NCBI RefSeq assembly: GCF_000150275.1
Contig: NW_002060952.1
Location: 890,482-954,481 of the forward strand
From: Trichoplax adhaerens
Lineage: Eukaryota; Placozoa; Uniplacotomia; Trichoplacea; Trichoplacidae
Reading direction: 5' to 3'
Length of the DNA stretch: 64,000 nucleotides
The stretch's first letter is position 1; the number at the start of each line of letters is the position of its first letter. The position numbers were made by a program, and so were the translations under genes. The notes beneath the pieces were generated by a model. The model worked only from the letters and a program-made list of their open reading frames with translations, made no database searches and was not told where the DNA came from. This document shows, one piece after another, positions 1 to 13,459 of this stretch.

Positions 1-613
1 TCGATTTTCGCTCATTTTTAAGGCGTTCTTCTCTATTTCTAGCCAACGAATTGCCAACGGCTTTATTATGAGTTTTAATACGTCGCCATATTAGCCCATA
101 GCAGAACATGGTGACAATAGCAATAAACCAAAACCAGACAAAATGCATCAATGCAAACCAGATATTGTACTTCCAATTAAAGACTACAATGCATGTTTCA
201 GCAATGGCAAATATCCACAGCGGTGGTATGATATATTTAACTTGGGACCACTGCAAGCGTGCTTTTTCAGGATGTACTATGCCACGATAGCGATCTACAC
301 TAATAATGGCTAACTGCAGTAGAGAGCAAGATACCGCTGACAACGCTACTTCGCCAGCTACAAGAGCAGCCAATGGACGTGGATCCTGAAATAGGCTAAA
401 TAGCGCTAATGGCACTGTGATTGTACAAACTGCAAGATCGGCAATTGCTAAAGAGAGTATAAAACCATTGGTTGCTGTTTTCATATTATGGTTCTTAAAG
501 ATTGCCATGCAGACTAGAATATTGCCAATGGTTCCATAGATGAAAGTAATGGATAGCGTCGGAATAAGGATAATTTTACTAGCTAACGAGATGTTGCCTG
601 CGACTAATACCAT
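1..613 (-). CDS. Class A (rhodopsin-like) GPCR, 3' part beyond left edge
   Basis: About 204 residues are visible, from the ATG at 613 to the window edge, in one open frame. TM1 contains GTIGNILV, TM2 has the LAIADLAV signature, and TM3 ends in the DRY box (ISVDRYRGIV). TM4 (WSQVKYIIPPLW) and TM5 (IWFALMHFVWFWF) follow, then a basic third loop (IWRRIKTHNK, RNREERLKNERKS). TM6, TM7 and the tail lie outside the window. The N-terminus before TM1 is only about ten residues, with one N-glycosylation sequon (NIS). The frame stays open about 120 nt upstream of 613 but without another ATG, so 613 is the likely start; a 5' exon cannot be excluded. It should be a plasma-membrane receptor acting through G proteins. 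The ligand is unknown. The family call is firm, the subfamily is not. Confidence 0.85.
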   Translation of the reverse strand, partial: MVLVAGNISLASKIILIPTLSITFIYGTIGNILVCMAIFKNHNMKTATNGFILSLAIADLAVCTITVPLALFSLFQDPRPLAALVAGEVALSAVSCSLLQLAIISVDRYRGIVHPEKARLQWSQVKYIIPPLWIFAIAETCIVVFNWKYNIWFALMHFVWFWFIAIVTMFCYGLIWRRIKTHNKAVGNSLARNREERLKNERKS

Positions 614-2022
614 GATAAAATACCCAATGAGGTTGGTAGAAGCAAAGGGAATAGATAAGGTGATATAAAATCCAAGGTAGATCTTATTTAATGTTGAATT
701 TACGAAAAATTCTTCAACGGTAAGGATTGCTTGATAATACTATGAATGATAGTTTAATGAAGAAGGCAAATAGTACTTCCAAAACGATTTTACGTAGTTA
801 AAATTGCAATTTTTCAGCTTACGTGAGTGTAGAGTTTAACCTCTTTTAAATATGCAACGGATTGAATAATTTACGTTTGGTAAAAATTGAAATTGTTCGA
901 TACTTGAATCGTCTAGTTGATGCTAATCTCTATTCCCCACGCAAATGACCAGACCAAATCCTTCCTAATAGTTTAGAAAGTTATCATTAACAACCCATTA
1001 GCAATAATAGTACAACATACGAACTGTATTATTATCTTATTTTGCCCAACTTATAATATATTAAATTAAGTTAAAAATTAAGACACAATATAAATGGCAA
1101 ATTGCCTCTTTCTTTAGTCGATTTATATTTAAAATATTAATTAAAACGAGGTCAAATCGGTTTATCTGATAGCTAAAATAAAGAATAAAATTTTAATAGT
1201 AGAAAAGCAACGATTTTAATTCAACATGATATCGGATGAAATTAGAGTATGTTTAACGCTACTTTTCATAGATATAAATGTAAATCAGCTTTCTATATAT
1301 CCCTAGCAATCTTGCAACCATGAAATTTTCTCGGTTTTATACTATCAACTGTGGCAATGATATAGGAATCTACTGAATTAGGACTACATCAGCATAATGT
1401 AACAATTAAAAGTATGCTTGATTTAATTTAGAGAATCGTTAGCTTCACTAAATATTAATTGTAGCAACGACCTTTGTTGATTAACGTAGTTACCTTTTTA
1501 GACCTCAATGCAAAAGTTCTCCTCCTTTTTGTTTTTCATAAACGAACGGAAGGTACCGTAATTGCATTCAGTAAAAATTTTCTTCAAGCGATGATCTTAT
1601 TTATTTATGCAAAATGACATAGTATGAATTTCAAATATTCGCCACCAATGGAGGTAATTTAGCTTTAATTAGTTTAACGAAAAGTCGAATCTTAATATTG
1701 GCGACAAGCAGAAATATAAATTATGGAGATGACATCAAAGTTTTTCAGTGCTTCAGATACTGCAAGAATGAATAACTTTCAGATTATATCTGTTACACTT
1801 TTGATTAAATTTGATGTGATTGCAGTTGGATATACAAGTTGTGAGATAGAAAAGGATCTTTAATAGAAATATCGGGATTACTACCAGAATTGATCTTTTG
1901 GAATTTGAAACAGAATAAAATTACTTTCAGCTAGAATTTCTCTTAGCATTAGCGCAGATCTAGTTCCTTCTTAAACCCACTCGACATCGGATGAAAACTA
2001 AATTTACGGCTGCAATGTTAGC
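614..2022. other. Intergenic, AT-rich
   Basis: This lies upstream of the GPCR at 1-613 and downstream of the GPCR remnant at 2023-2546. I see no convincing coding segment, RNA gene or tandem repeat. The promoter of the first GPCR should be here, but no element can be named. Confidence 0.5.
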
Positions 2023-2546
2023 TTAAATAGACTGGCTCATTTGTACTTCCTTATGATTTATTCTGTCGTCATAGTTTTCATAAATCAAATACAACAAAAG
2101 ACTACTCGTGATATTGGCCATGAAAAATAGGTCGATTACTCTTCCATGTTGTAACCAGTTGATATTATTTATAACAATAGTTGAAATCAGGATTGGAATT
2201 CTAACTCTATTACGCCATATTTTAACTATTGTTCCATAGACCAGTTGGTTGATACCACGCGAAAAAAACTTTAGAAGTATCCATAATAACCTTGAATAGG
2301 ATAGAATAACAATAACAACATCACGAAAAAATAACAGGAATTATCAAGGATAGGCGAAACGATTGTTTGTTAAAAGGAAATGGACAGTTCACTTAGTTTA
2401 ATATCGTTACCTGCCCAGGCATTTTGTATACGGAGATACTGTAGAATAAAGTGGACGTGTGGAGACGGAAATGGAATAAAAAACAATGCAGTCAAGATGA
2501 AATATTTCGTCAATATGAATAGTTTTGTCTCGCCTAAAAAATAGAC
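2023..2546 (-). pseudogene. Fragment of a second class A GPCR (TM6 and TM7), interrupted
   Basis: Two hydrophobic open segments on the minus strand look like the end of a rhodopsin-family receptor. The first (about 2546 to 2370) reads ETKLFILTKYFILTALFF and then IPFP, like TM6 with its proline. The second (2340 to 2023, 105 codons, no ATG) contains LLWILLKFFSRGINQLVYGT, like TM7 with a variant of NPxxY (NQLVY), followed by a basic segment KIWRNR. The two are in different frames, and the first ends in TAA at 2372-2370. The break is either a frameshift or a short unrecognised intron. A possible acceptor (TTTTTTAG) precedes the TM6 part. TM1-5 would fall in or beyond the N gap at 2674-2937. Same strand as the intact GPCR downstream, so probably a tandem duplicate. 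Confidence 0.5.
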
Positions 2547-2673
2547 AATTGAAATTTCTCCTTGATATTTTTATCACCTAGGTAAATGCAGGATGGGCCT
2601 GCTACAAATTTAAATATTTAGTTAGTTGTATAAACGAATTCGATTGTAAAAATTGCCATTTCAGCATAGGAAA

Positions 2674-2937
2674 NNNNNNNNNNNNNNNNNNNNNNNNNNN
2701 NNNNNNNNNNNNNNNNNNNNNNNNNNNNNNNNNNNNNNNNNNNNNNNNNNNNNNNNNNNNNNNNNNNNNNNNNNNNNNNNNNNNNNNNNNNNNNNNNNNN
2801 NNNNNNNNNNNNNNNNNNNNNNNNNNNNNNNNNNNNNNNNNNNNNNNNNNNNNNNNNNNNNNNNNNNNNNNNNNNNNNNNNNNNNNNNNNNNNNNNNNNN
2901 NNNNNNNNNNNNNNNNNNNNNNNNNNNNNNNNNNNNN
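2674..2937. other. Assembly gap (264 N)
   Basis: A run of 264 undetermined bases. Open frames crossing it are artefacts. It may hide the 5' part of the GPCR fragment at 2023-2546. Confidence 0.99.
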
Positions 2938-5900
2938 TTGTATCTCAGACAATTGATGGATAATATTTTTATAATTGTAATATTATTAGGAATACCCAAT
3001 CGAACTACTCCTCTGAGAAAATAAAATAGATTAGCATTGTTTTGATGTGAACATTATAACAAGTAAATAAATGTATTTTTCTACCTGTTCTAGTAACATT
3101 AAGGAATACCTATAGTAAACTGGCAGAAGGCAATATAGCCCAGTCCAAATCGTCAACAGTCAGATAAACACTGTCATTTCGATTACTATGGCGCAATAAA
3201 CATTTTACATTTCATGGTTGCCTGTTAAACTTTAATTAATTTTGGCATTTATCGTTTGAAGGGTTCATATTCTTAATAATTGTAATGAATTTAATGATTT
3301 GTTATTTAATTCAAGCACATGGATTAATGTAACTCAGATTGAATCAGTTTTACTAACAAACATTTATTGCACATATCAGCAAGACAAGCTACTCCGCACC
3401 TACATGCACTATTTTTAAGCCTTTATTGTTAGTATGGCACGGTGACTAAAATTGCATCTTTAAGGGTTATTTTAGGAAGAAACTATATTTTTCATTCTTC
3501 ATGTAAGGATAAAAGAAAATTGCAGATCCAGTAATTGTCGAACGTTATTGAATGGAAGAGAATAGCATAAATATAATGTAAATAGACCGAAATACGGAAA
3601 TTAATTGAATAATGTCTATCCTAAATGATGTTTTCGTTTAGGATATTATTGCCATTGACGTTAGAAACGAGGATTGGATTATTCAATGTATACAAGTGCA
3701 ACTAAGATAATTTATTTGGTTCATGTACTGTATGTATAAGAGAATATAATTTGCTATTATTGGCTAAAAAGCGGTAAAAACGTTGGATATGGAGCAGAGT
3801 AAATACTAAAATGAATTTATTACCGGGTGCACTAGCATTCAGTATATGTATTCGTTATCGAAGTTTGCGAGTATAAGCAAATAATAAAAGTAACGCCCTA
3901 ATAAAGAATAATTAATGCAAAAATTAAAACGGACCTAATTGATACCGTATAGGTGTGCGATAATTCCTTTTACAGCCACATGAAATCGAACGTTTGTAAA
4001 TATGATCGGAAAAGAAATCAATTGAAGTTATTGCTACACTTTGCTAATTGTGTGCATATTTTCTATTCGTTGCATTTAAGAGTGTAATAAAAAATAATAG
4101 CAATTTCCATTTATAAAAGCTAAGTGATCATCTTTTCTCGCATTAGAAACACCTCCTATATGGTATATATTCAATAAAAAACGATCCAATTATCGGATCA
4201 CTAAGGAAATATATATGTTAAAATTGAGCCATTTCTTTCTTTAGGAAGACATCTTGATAAAGCAGATAGTTGATATTTCATTAGCTATTATTCAGGCATA
4301 AATATTTAAATAATTTCAAACTGTGGGACAATCTACGTGGTAATAAGAATACAATTACTTTACCAGATGCTAAGCTAAATATAGACCCACAGTTTAGAGA
4401 GAAAATTAAAAAGCGTTAGGATTGGCAACTGGCTACCAGTCAGTCCGAGCATAACTATTTACCATGAATGTGAAGATTTTATGGTTGAAAAGTGTTGTTT
4501 GTATCACTATTAATACACGTTATGGCCAATTTCGGATATTGGCCGCAATCTCTGCCAGTTTACTATTTAGTATAAATATAATGGTGCTATTTATGTCTGA
4601 CCTTTTTTGTATAATTACTCTAGATTATTTTTGTATGTTTGATGATACCTTAATCAATCAAGAATTCTGTTGAAACTAATGCAGTAACGTGAATATTTAT
4701 TTAAATTAGCTTCAAATAAATGTACTATTCTACTGAATCAAGATTTTAAACTTATTGGCATCGTGAAGCAATTATCGCTGTGTGCAAAATATGGTTGCTT
4801 GTAAACAAGTAATATCTAAGTTTATGTGCAAAATGTATCAATTCAAGTATGCGATTATCATTACATAAATTTATAATATTATGGAATACATTAACTTTAG
4901 ATGGATTGATTAATATTAATATCCATCCTAAGTGTAAATAAATCTGAGCAGAATTTATAAGTTATACCAGGACGACGTTAATCAAAATACTGAAATTGAA
5001 AGTTTATCAAATTAAATTATTTAGGATAGAGAATGATTTCAATAAAACACTAGTCAGTATTTTTATCATTTGTAGTCACTAAATTTTTATCCAATTAGGA
5101 TGATCAATACACAATATTCAATGCTTTAATCATAAAATTAGCCGTAAAAGTAATTAAACTGGTTATGCCTAGCCCTTTACTGGTAACGTAACCTCTCATC
5201 TTTCCAAATTATAAAAATAACAGCTAATCTAATAGAAAGTGTACAATGAGCATCACCAAAAACTAATTCGTTCGATGCTTGGATTAATAATTAATTTTCA
5301 TGATGATATTAGATCTAGTTATTCTTTTTTGAAATAATTGTCAGTAGCATAACTGATACTCATATAAATAATTGATGAGTTCTAACTTCATAATGAGAAA
5401 ATTATGCCAATTATGATTATCAATCAACAGAGCAAGTTTAAATTATCAACTTGTATTCTCTTGTTTATCTAAATGTAAAAATTCTTCTAAAGAAATACGA
5501 ATAAATTATCTCATGTTTATAGCTACAATATCTCTAATAAAATTTTAATATCCTAGTCATAGAATTTACATTTCAATTTTGTAGGAATATTTATCTTAAT
5601 GATGATCCCTATAGAATTACAATTTACAAATATGAAAGTAGACTATTAAGCTAGATATCATCGAATTGGAATTTAGATTTCTTGTATTTTGACATAATAC
5701 TATCGATTATCGCACATGTCAGTGAATCTGTTCTAATTCAAGAAAATTTCTAGCTCTAGCGATTAAAAACTGGACTTTCGACGCATATCTATTAGCCACG
5801 TCTTAAGTAATAAAAACATTATTGAAGCTGTCGTGTCTAGATTATCGGATGTTAAAACTTAAATCTATGTAATTAATATTTTAAGGAATCAACAAAGTTA

Positions 5901-8900
5901 TTGATTTCATTTTACTTTTATAATTTAATTAGTACAAGAAAAGAAATTACCATCTCTAGTTCAGGTTTTGACTAGATGTATTGGAAATAGTTAACATCTG
6001 TAAATCGTACTTATTATAGCAGCAACTGCTCAAGTAGTTGTTTTTATTCCAATTAAATTAATCAAAATTTCTACTATTACCCCAGCAATAGAGATCTAGT
6101 ATAGCAAATGTTATTAATATTTGTACTATTTATAAATTAGAAAGAATGTTTGTTTATTATTGATATGAAAACTAACGAAAGTGACAACAGACTCTTCTTT
6201 TTTGCAATATTAGCCACCCTTGAATACCACTGAAGCATTTAATATTTTATGCGTTGGTAGCATGCTTTCTTAGTAATAATGATGTAAATAGGTATGATTT
6301 TAACAGTTTTACAATCCATTAAAAGCACCTTGTATCAACCATGCTTAATTCCAATAAGGAAGTAGACTAGTTGTGAATTAGTCATCGGAAATTTACTGCG
6401 GTACTGCAATGAGAAAGAAATACATCAGTAAATGTTCCGCATGGAAGAATTTAAAATTATGCTCATCATTTATCACATGATGCCTGACTACAACGAATAT
6501 TTTGGGAATATAAACAATATTGAATCCAATTGGTCAAAATTAATAAAATTATGGAGTTAACTTCAGTAGAACTATTTATTACAGCTATACATTTTAAGTA
6601 AAATATGTTGGTTGTATATATGCACAAGTATAAATAAAACAATCATATCCCGTTATCTATAATTATTGTGAGCATATTCTGCTAATATAATCAGCAGAAT
6701 AATTGGCTCACTCATTTCTGGCAGTCAGCGGCCATCTCGTCTCTCTCTTTCTTACGATTAGTGTTTAACTTGAATATTAGCAGTATTACGGCTTCCATTA
6801 ATAAGTCGTATTTGCTAACTTTTTATTCAACTTTACTGTATAGTTGGTGGTACATCATCTTCTTAAGTGTTCAGTCTTATCTTCGTATGCTGTTGAATAA
6901 TTGCCTAGCCAGTTTGTATTAGTATACAACTATGTATATTGCACTATACACTTATACATTGTTTACTAATTCAAGCTAGCTAATCAATTTATTGTATGTT
7001 ATAGTCATTACCATACTGTATAGATATCAACCAGATAGCTTATTTTTGAAGCACATGTCTGTCGAGGAATAATATCACCCATTCCTGAAAAGTATACCGT
7101 ATATCAAGTAAATAAATGCTTTTGGCCTTCCTTTGCTTTATTTTAGATGTTTAAGCCACAGTAAATTTTCTCGTTAATTATTATAACGACATCTATAAAC
7201 TAAGCAAGAGGATGAGCATGTTTGCATTCTCTTGCGCTACGTCAGTAAATTTTGCTGCATAATTTTTTGATGTTACTTTATTATCGGTCTGATAGAAAAT
7301 TGTCTTATCACTTTGTTAGTCATAATTATGAATTAAATAACCAGATAGCTTACATTTAAGTTCGATGAGTAAATGAAATTTGGGAATCAATATCATTAGT
7401 TCTATTTTATAGTGTAAAAGACTCCCTCTTTCTTACGAAAGTAATTAAATTTAATACTGGCAGCTGAAAGATTGCGTTACTTCACATTAATATAGAATAT
7501 TTTATCATTCTATTAATTGTCTATACAGTTGAATAAATCGAAAAATAAACAGAAGACTGTCTATGTTTAATTTTTTAGACTAAATAAAGTCATAGAATAA
7601 TGAATACGATAGCCTGATTCCTTTTGTCTGGTTTTATATTTTTGATGTATATGGTAATAATAAATAATTTCTCTGGAATATTTATTATCGCAACATTTGT
7701 GTATAAATTTGCATGTCAGCTCTACATCCTTTCTATTCATCTAGCATAACAGATAAAGATTGCAAGTTGCCTCTATTTAGACTTATTTTGCTTTTCTCTA
7801 TCCATTTCAATCCAACCTTAGAGTAGGTACAGTTTTAGAAATAAAGAACTAGACAAAGATGAAATTTCTCTTTGAGGATATTTTTCTGTCGAAGTGGTAA
7901 TTAGGAGAGAAAATATCACCTCACAAACAATCAATCTTTTTAAATAATTAGCTTTTTTCGGATCTAAAATAGTTATTCAGTAAAAGCATGGGCAGGTATT
8001 ACTGGACCTTGTTACCAGTAATATACCAAGACAACGATTTATAGGTCATTAAATATCCATTACTTTCACTTCTATGAGTAAACTATAAATCAACAAATAT
8101 TTGAAGCAAATTTTATCACCATTTCTTAGTGTTCTACTCTGTAAACTAGTTATCAATATCAGCACGAGCCGTGCTAGATAGAAGTATAGCAGTATTTGTT
8201 AAAGGCTACAATATGTTTTTAATAATCTTATTATTGGTATATATGAATCCTAATCCTAACTCTAACTTGTAAGCCAAGAATCTTAGTAGTAGAAAGCAGA
8301 TATGCAATGCAATAAATACAGTGAATTACAGAGTAACTCCTATAGAGAAAAAATACTATCATAGATTTGAGGATTATTTTTGAAATCTCACTAACTAGAA
8401 GACTAGATGATAGATATATAGTCTTGGTCGATACTGACTAATAATAGCAGCTAGAATCGAACAGAAGTCAAGATAGCGCTGAATATGAAAAAGGCTAATG
8501 CTTTTTCATTTCTAATGAAATGATCATGTTGTGAACTGCGCTAATTATTCTAGCAGGAACAAACAACAATATTACGTGATTGATTTTATAAATCGTTAAT
8601 GAATTAGCCCTTACATTAAGCGTAAGGTCCAAAAGTTAAAATATTCAATTGATTTAGTTTTAACAATTCTCGAGAAAGTCAATTGATCACCTGATATCCA
8701 ATTCATAATTGGGCGAAATGTAAAGACTAACATTGTTCGAGCTTGAGTTGTGATTTAAACTTAAACTCATTTTTCAATATTACGTTCAACCCTTTACATA
8801 TGATGTACAATAAATATTTCTATCTTGTCTTATCCACCTTAGTTATTGGCAATAGCAACGCTCTGTAGGAATTCTTTTATAATGCAACTTAAAATTTTTG

Positions 8901-10898
8901 TATATAGCTTGGGAAATTTACAGATTTATTCAGTACGATCATGCTAATAACGTGTAAATAAGCGAATATTGTATTTTTACTCCCTTTTCACTTTATATGC
9001 ATGTATAATACAACACATCATATTATATAACTAAAACTGAATGCTGTTTAAATCAAAGCTACTGGTATTATGCGTGTATACCATAATTAACAGTAAATAA
9101 TGAAGCTTGGGAAGAATAGAATAAGAATGAACTTATTCGTTGCTAATGTTCTTTCTCATCATTGTAAAGTACACTGATAACAAATTATCAACTTAAAACA
9201 ATTTAAGCTTAACTAATAGAACTGTAGATGAATAATTGTTAGGAAAGCAATTTTAAAATTATGTTAACTTCACTAAATAGATAACATAGTATGAAAATTA
9301 ATTGCAAAGTTCACATTGACGGAACTAAATTATTTTGCGTCCGAATAATTGTTAACAAATATACTAAGTAAATCGCATATGCCATAAAATAGAAGATAAG
9401 TTATTAATTTTAATCTATCAGGATTCACCACAAAGTATACTGTACATTGTCACTATAGAGTTTTTATGAAATCTCTTGCGAGTATCAGATCAATTATCTA
9501 AGTAGATCACGACTGTTAACTAGCATAACTATCGTGCATAATATACTGCATAAGAAATAGTGGAAGGCTCTTGTATATGTTTTTGTTTTATGTCGATAGC
9601 TTGCTTTATACTTCTAAGCTTATTTTCACAATATTTCATAGCAGATGTGTACATTGTCATATATGATTATATATAACTTTTACGTTAAATGACTCCATAA
9701 TTTCTCGTTTCTAGCCTTGTCTTATTTATTGCTGTATTCAACTACGCATTACAGATGCAAAAAATAACAAAATTTTTTTACATATTAGCTTACCACCGTA
9801 TTTTATTATTACTTCATAGTATTAAACTTGGATGTTTTAAGAAATAGTAACATTAACTGATGATTGGTTTATTATGAGACACTGACACTCTAAATTGCGA
9901 ACATTGCATTCCATAGCTATTAACAATTCCATTTTTGATAAAAGTTATGAATAATAAATTAACTTTTATTCAACGCGGTAACTAAGTGTTTGACCTTCAA
10001 TTAGTTCTAGGTCAACGTCTTGTAATAAATTACGATAATATAATTGAGTATAGTATAGCTAAAGATAAAGCGTTCCAGCTATTCTTAGAACAAACAAGAT
10101 TTATTCTTTAAAGTGAAAATTTTGTTAACATTTGAATACAGGAACTTATATCTTATCTACTAGATGGTTATACATCAAGTTTTAGTTTACAATGCTAGGT
10201 CTAAGTTAAATGAGTAGATACAATGAAAACATTTCTGGTTTCGTGAATATTTAAAAATTAAGCATAATGTTCTGTATTTTCACCTTCTACCTAAGAAGAT
10301 TTTCAGAAAAAGAATAGAAAACACCAGAACCGCAAAGATGTTTAGCTGTCGAAATATTACACTAATAGGTTGATTTTTTTACTACTATATGGATACACAA
10401 AGTTTAAAAGTGATGCAGTTGATCCAATATTGTAAGCAATCAAGATCTATGTGATAAAAGTTGGCTCAAGTTTTGCTATTTGATCAAAAACGTCACACCT
10501 TTCTAAACAATATTGAATTAAAATTATTATTCCGTCTTTCTCATCAGCCACATGATATCATACAACTAATTCCATAAGTAGTTTCCTCTCCTTCTTATTG
10601 TAATCTATGTATTTCGATTATTTTTAATCATAGACCCTTGCCGCTTTAGATTCATTTCTATTGTGCATTAAGACAATATGATGGAAGCTTGATTTATGCA
10701 AGTTTTTATGTTTGTGTGACTAAAATGACAAAATAACAAGGATAATTAATGCAAATTCACATTATAAAATATTTAGAAGGAGCCTTTGTAGGCATGATGG
10801 TGGTTCCTTAGCAACCGACGTCAATGAATTCATGCTGACTTTACAACACTTTATACATTCTATGTTAACCATTCTGGAGTTGGGGAATTTGATTCGTA
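2938..10898. other. Long gene-poor intergenic stretch
   Basis: Nearly 8 kb of AT-rich sequence with no ORF that resembles a protein family and no chain of exon-like segments I could join. A 69-codon ORF at 4464-4673 has no family features and is probably chance. The palindromic TACTGTAC motif common elsewhere in the window is almost absent here. Small exons or non-coding RNA genes could be missed by eye. Confidence 0.5.
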
Positions 10899-13459
10899 AT
10901 GGCGTCGTTTCCTCGAACGCCGAAGCAACTAAAATCTTCGTCTAGTGCATCCAAGGTAAGTACTGGATAATTCTAGCACTGTTGTAATATTATTGACAAA
11001 CTATGACATCTGTTTATGATATTAAAAATCCATTAAAGTTTAAATGATGGTCAATCAGAACTATTATTTAAACGGCCATCGTCTTGTTTTTTTAATAAGT
11101 ACACTGAAATACTCATCTGATCGGTGATAAATTAATGTACTAGTGAGCTATACGGTACATGCATAGTTCCTATTCTTTCTACATTCTATTGTTTATGACA
11201 TCAGTATGATAGTTTGTCAATTTGTTGTTTTCAACGTTAGTGATTTCTTGATACAAATTTCTCTTAACGTTATTAGCGACGTATTTTTAAAATTTTAAAA
11301 ATACTTTATTAAAATTGATACTATCAATATTTTTAAACAAAAGTAGATACTCTGTTGCGTTGTTACAATATTAACTCTAGGGTTACTAATAGGAGCTATT
11401 CTTAATTCGTTCAATATTTATATGATATAAAATGTAATCATTTATGATTTGGCTAATGCAAGTGATGAATCAAGATATCCTGTACTACCGATATTGATAA
11501 TACAATTTAAACAGATAAATATTCCTTTAAAAATTCCGTTTGATCTTAGCCTAGAAATCTGTACATGATAACAAATTTGATAGGAAAATAGTTTTATTTT
11601 ACAGTCCTTCTTTCCTTTCAATCACATGACAAGATAGGTTATCATCATCTTCAAATAGTAGAAAGCGAATTACATTACTTTTTCAGTTACAAGTGTTCCC
11701 AAGTCTGGTACTCACTGTTAGACTATAATTAAAAAGCAAGAAAGAATTTATAAGCCTTGATTTACTCATACCAACGCATTCATTTATATTGTAGAAGGGT
11801 GAAGTTAGCGAATTACAGACTAGCCTAGATAAATTGCAAGCGCTGTCGCAAGATGATAAATCAGAAAATAACATGTTAAGATCCAGGATTGATCAGCAAT
11901 CAGAATTGATTATGATGTTAAAGCAAAGGGCTGATGAATGTCAAAAGCAGCTAACATTGACAGAAGAGAGTAAAATGAGAGCAGATAATACATTAGAGCA
12001 AGCTAAGAAGTCAATACAATTAGAAAAGGAACGAAAGATGGTAATAGAAAAGCGCTACGGTCAGTTGCAGGAGGAGTACGATCAATTATCTAAAACACGA
12101 GATCATTTTGCGCAAGAAAATGAGCAGCTTAAGATTGATAATCAAAAATTGGTAGCTGAAAATCGTAACTTATTTTCAACGGCTATAAGCGAAAGAGATG
12201 AGAAGATAAACTACTTAAATCGTGAATTGAAAAATTTAACACTTGAATTTGATAAAACTAGCTCGGAATTAAGGTTAGTTTAAGTAAGATTGCATAATAA
12301 TAGCAGTTATATCCCTCGACGTGTTTTCCTATATTTGATATTAAAGTATTATCTTGACATAATGCCATGATAAAGTCAGACTAATGAAAGTAATTAAAAA
12401 TGAATTTGAATTTTATTTAATTAGGAATTTTAGGCTTGAAGCCGCTCGTAATGAAGAGGACCTAAGGAAAGAACTGAACGAATCGAAAAGTAGATTTGTT
12501 ACAGTAAGTGAAGATATCGAAATATATAATAGTCAACTTCAGGCCGAGAAGGAAAGTAATCGGCACGAGATACAAATGGTACAAGAAAGATTAGAAAAGT
12601 ATAAAAAAGACAAGGAAGAATTAACTGAACTTGCTATGAAGCGCGGCAAATTAATCCAGGTGATTATTTTGATTAGAAGTGTTTTAACAACGATGCAGTA
12701 TTCAACTTTTAAGGTTATCCTTCATAATTCCATTTACGAAATGAATATTGTAATAAATGTTACAGTGATGAGAATATAAATCAAAAGTATCGATATATTG
12801 TAAAAAAGATAATCTTTGAACTGTCACTGCATCATATATAGGAAAAACAAGATGAAATATCAAATTTACAGAAACGTTTAGATCATTCTCATCTGGCGAT
12901 TAAAGACCTGGAAATTAAATTCAAGTAGGTTGAAGAGCTTCAATGAATGAAATTATTGACTAACGATTAAAATTATCAGTAGCTAGTGATACGTAGACGT
13001 GATATTAGTAATAATGTGATGGCATAAATGGATGACTACATATACACAAAACAGACGACACGGATAAAATGTAGATAACAAATCTGTTTATTTTCTACTA
13101 GACGTGATGTTGAGGCCGTTTCCACAAATGCTCAAATTGTCAGGTTAAAGAATCAATTAGAAGATAAGGAGCGAAAATTAGTTAAATCTCGTCAAGTAAG
13201 TAATAGATAATGTAACTTTTTGTATCCTGAATTCATATTACGCGATTACTTTTTGTTTTCAATCCAAGACTATATTAAAACTGAATTTTTATTCTGTTTA
13301 TTCAAGATTTGCTGATTAAGTAATTGAATTCAAGGCATAATGTGCATTAATTTTTATTTGTTGTGATAGGAATTTGATACTTACAAGAAGTACTGTGCTA
13401 ATATGTTAAAGAAGGAACGAGATATTAACGCTAAATTACGAAGCCTTGTGGACTGTTGA
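10899..13459 (+). CDS. Coiled-coil protein, CCDC89-like
   Basis: Six exons: 10899-10955, 11795-12273, 12434-12659, 12842-12924, 13102-13195, 13370-13459. They join in phase, giving 342 residues. Exon 1 encodes a short Ser/Lys-rich head (MASFPRTPKQLKSSSSASK). The rest is an almost unbroken charged heptad-type coiled coil rich in E, K, Q, L and R, without Pro or Gly breaks. NMLRSRIDQQSELIMMLKQR, then ENEQLKIDNQKLVAENRNLF and SERDEKINYLNRELK, resemble the conserved part of vertebrate CCDC89 (BOIP), by memory only; other long coiled-coil families are possible. All borders are gt/ag, and the end is TGA at 13457-13459. A cytoplasmic or cilium-related structural role is inference. An AATAAA lies at 13971. 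Confidence 0.75.

Noticed and set aside
2602-3024. ORFs spanning the N run
   Set aside because: Undetermined bases were translated as open codons.
4464-4673. 69-residue ORF with hydrophobic stretches
   Set aside because: No family pattern and no flanking exon; hydrophobicity is expected from AT-rich codons.
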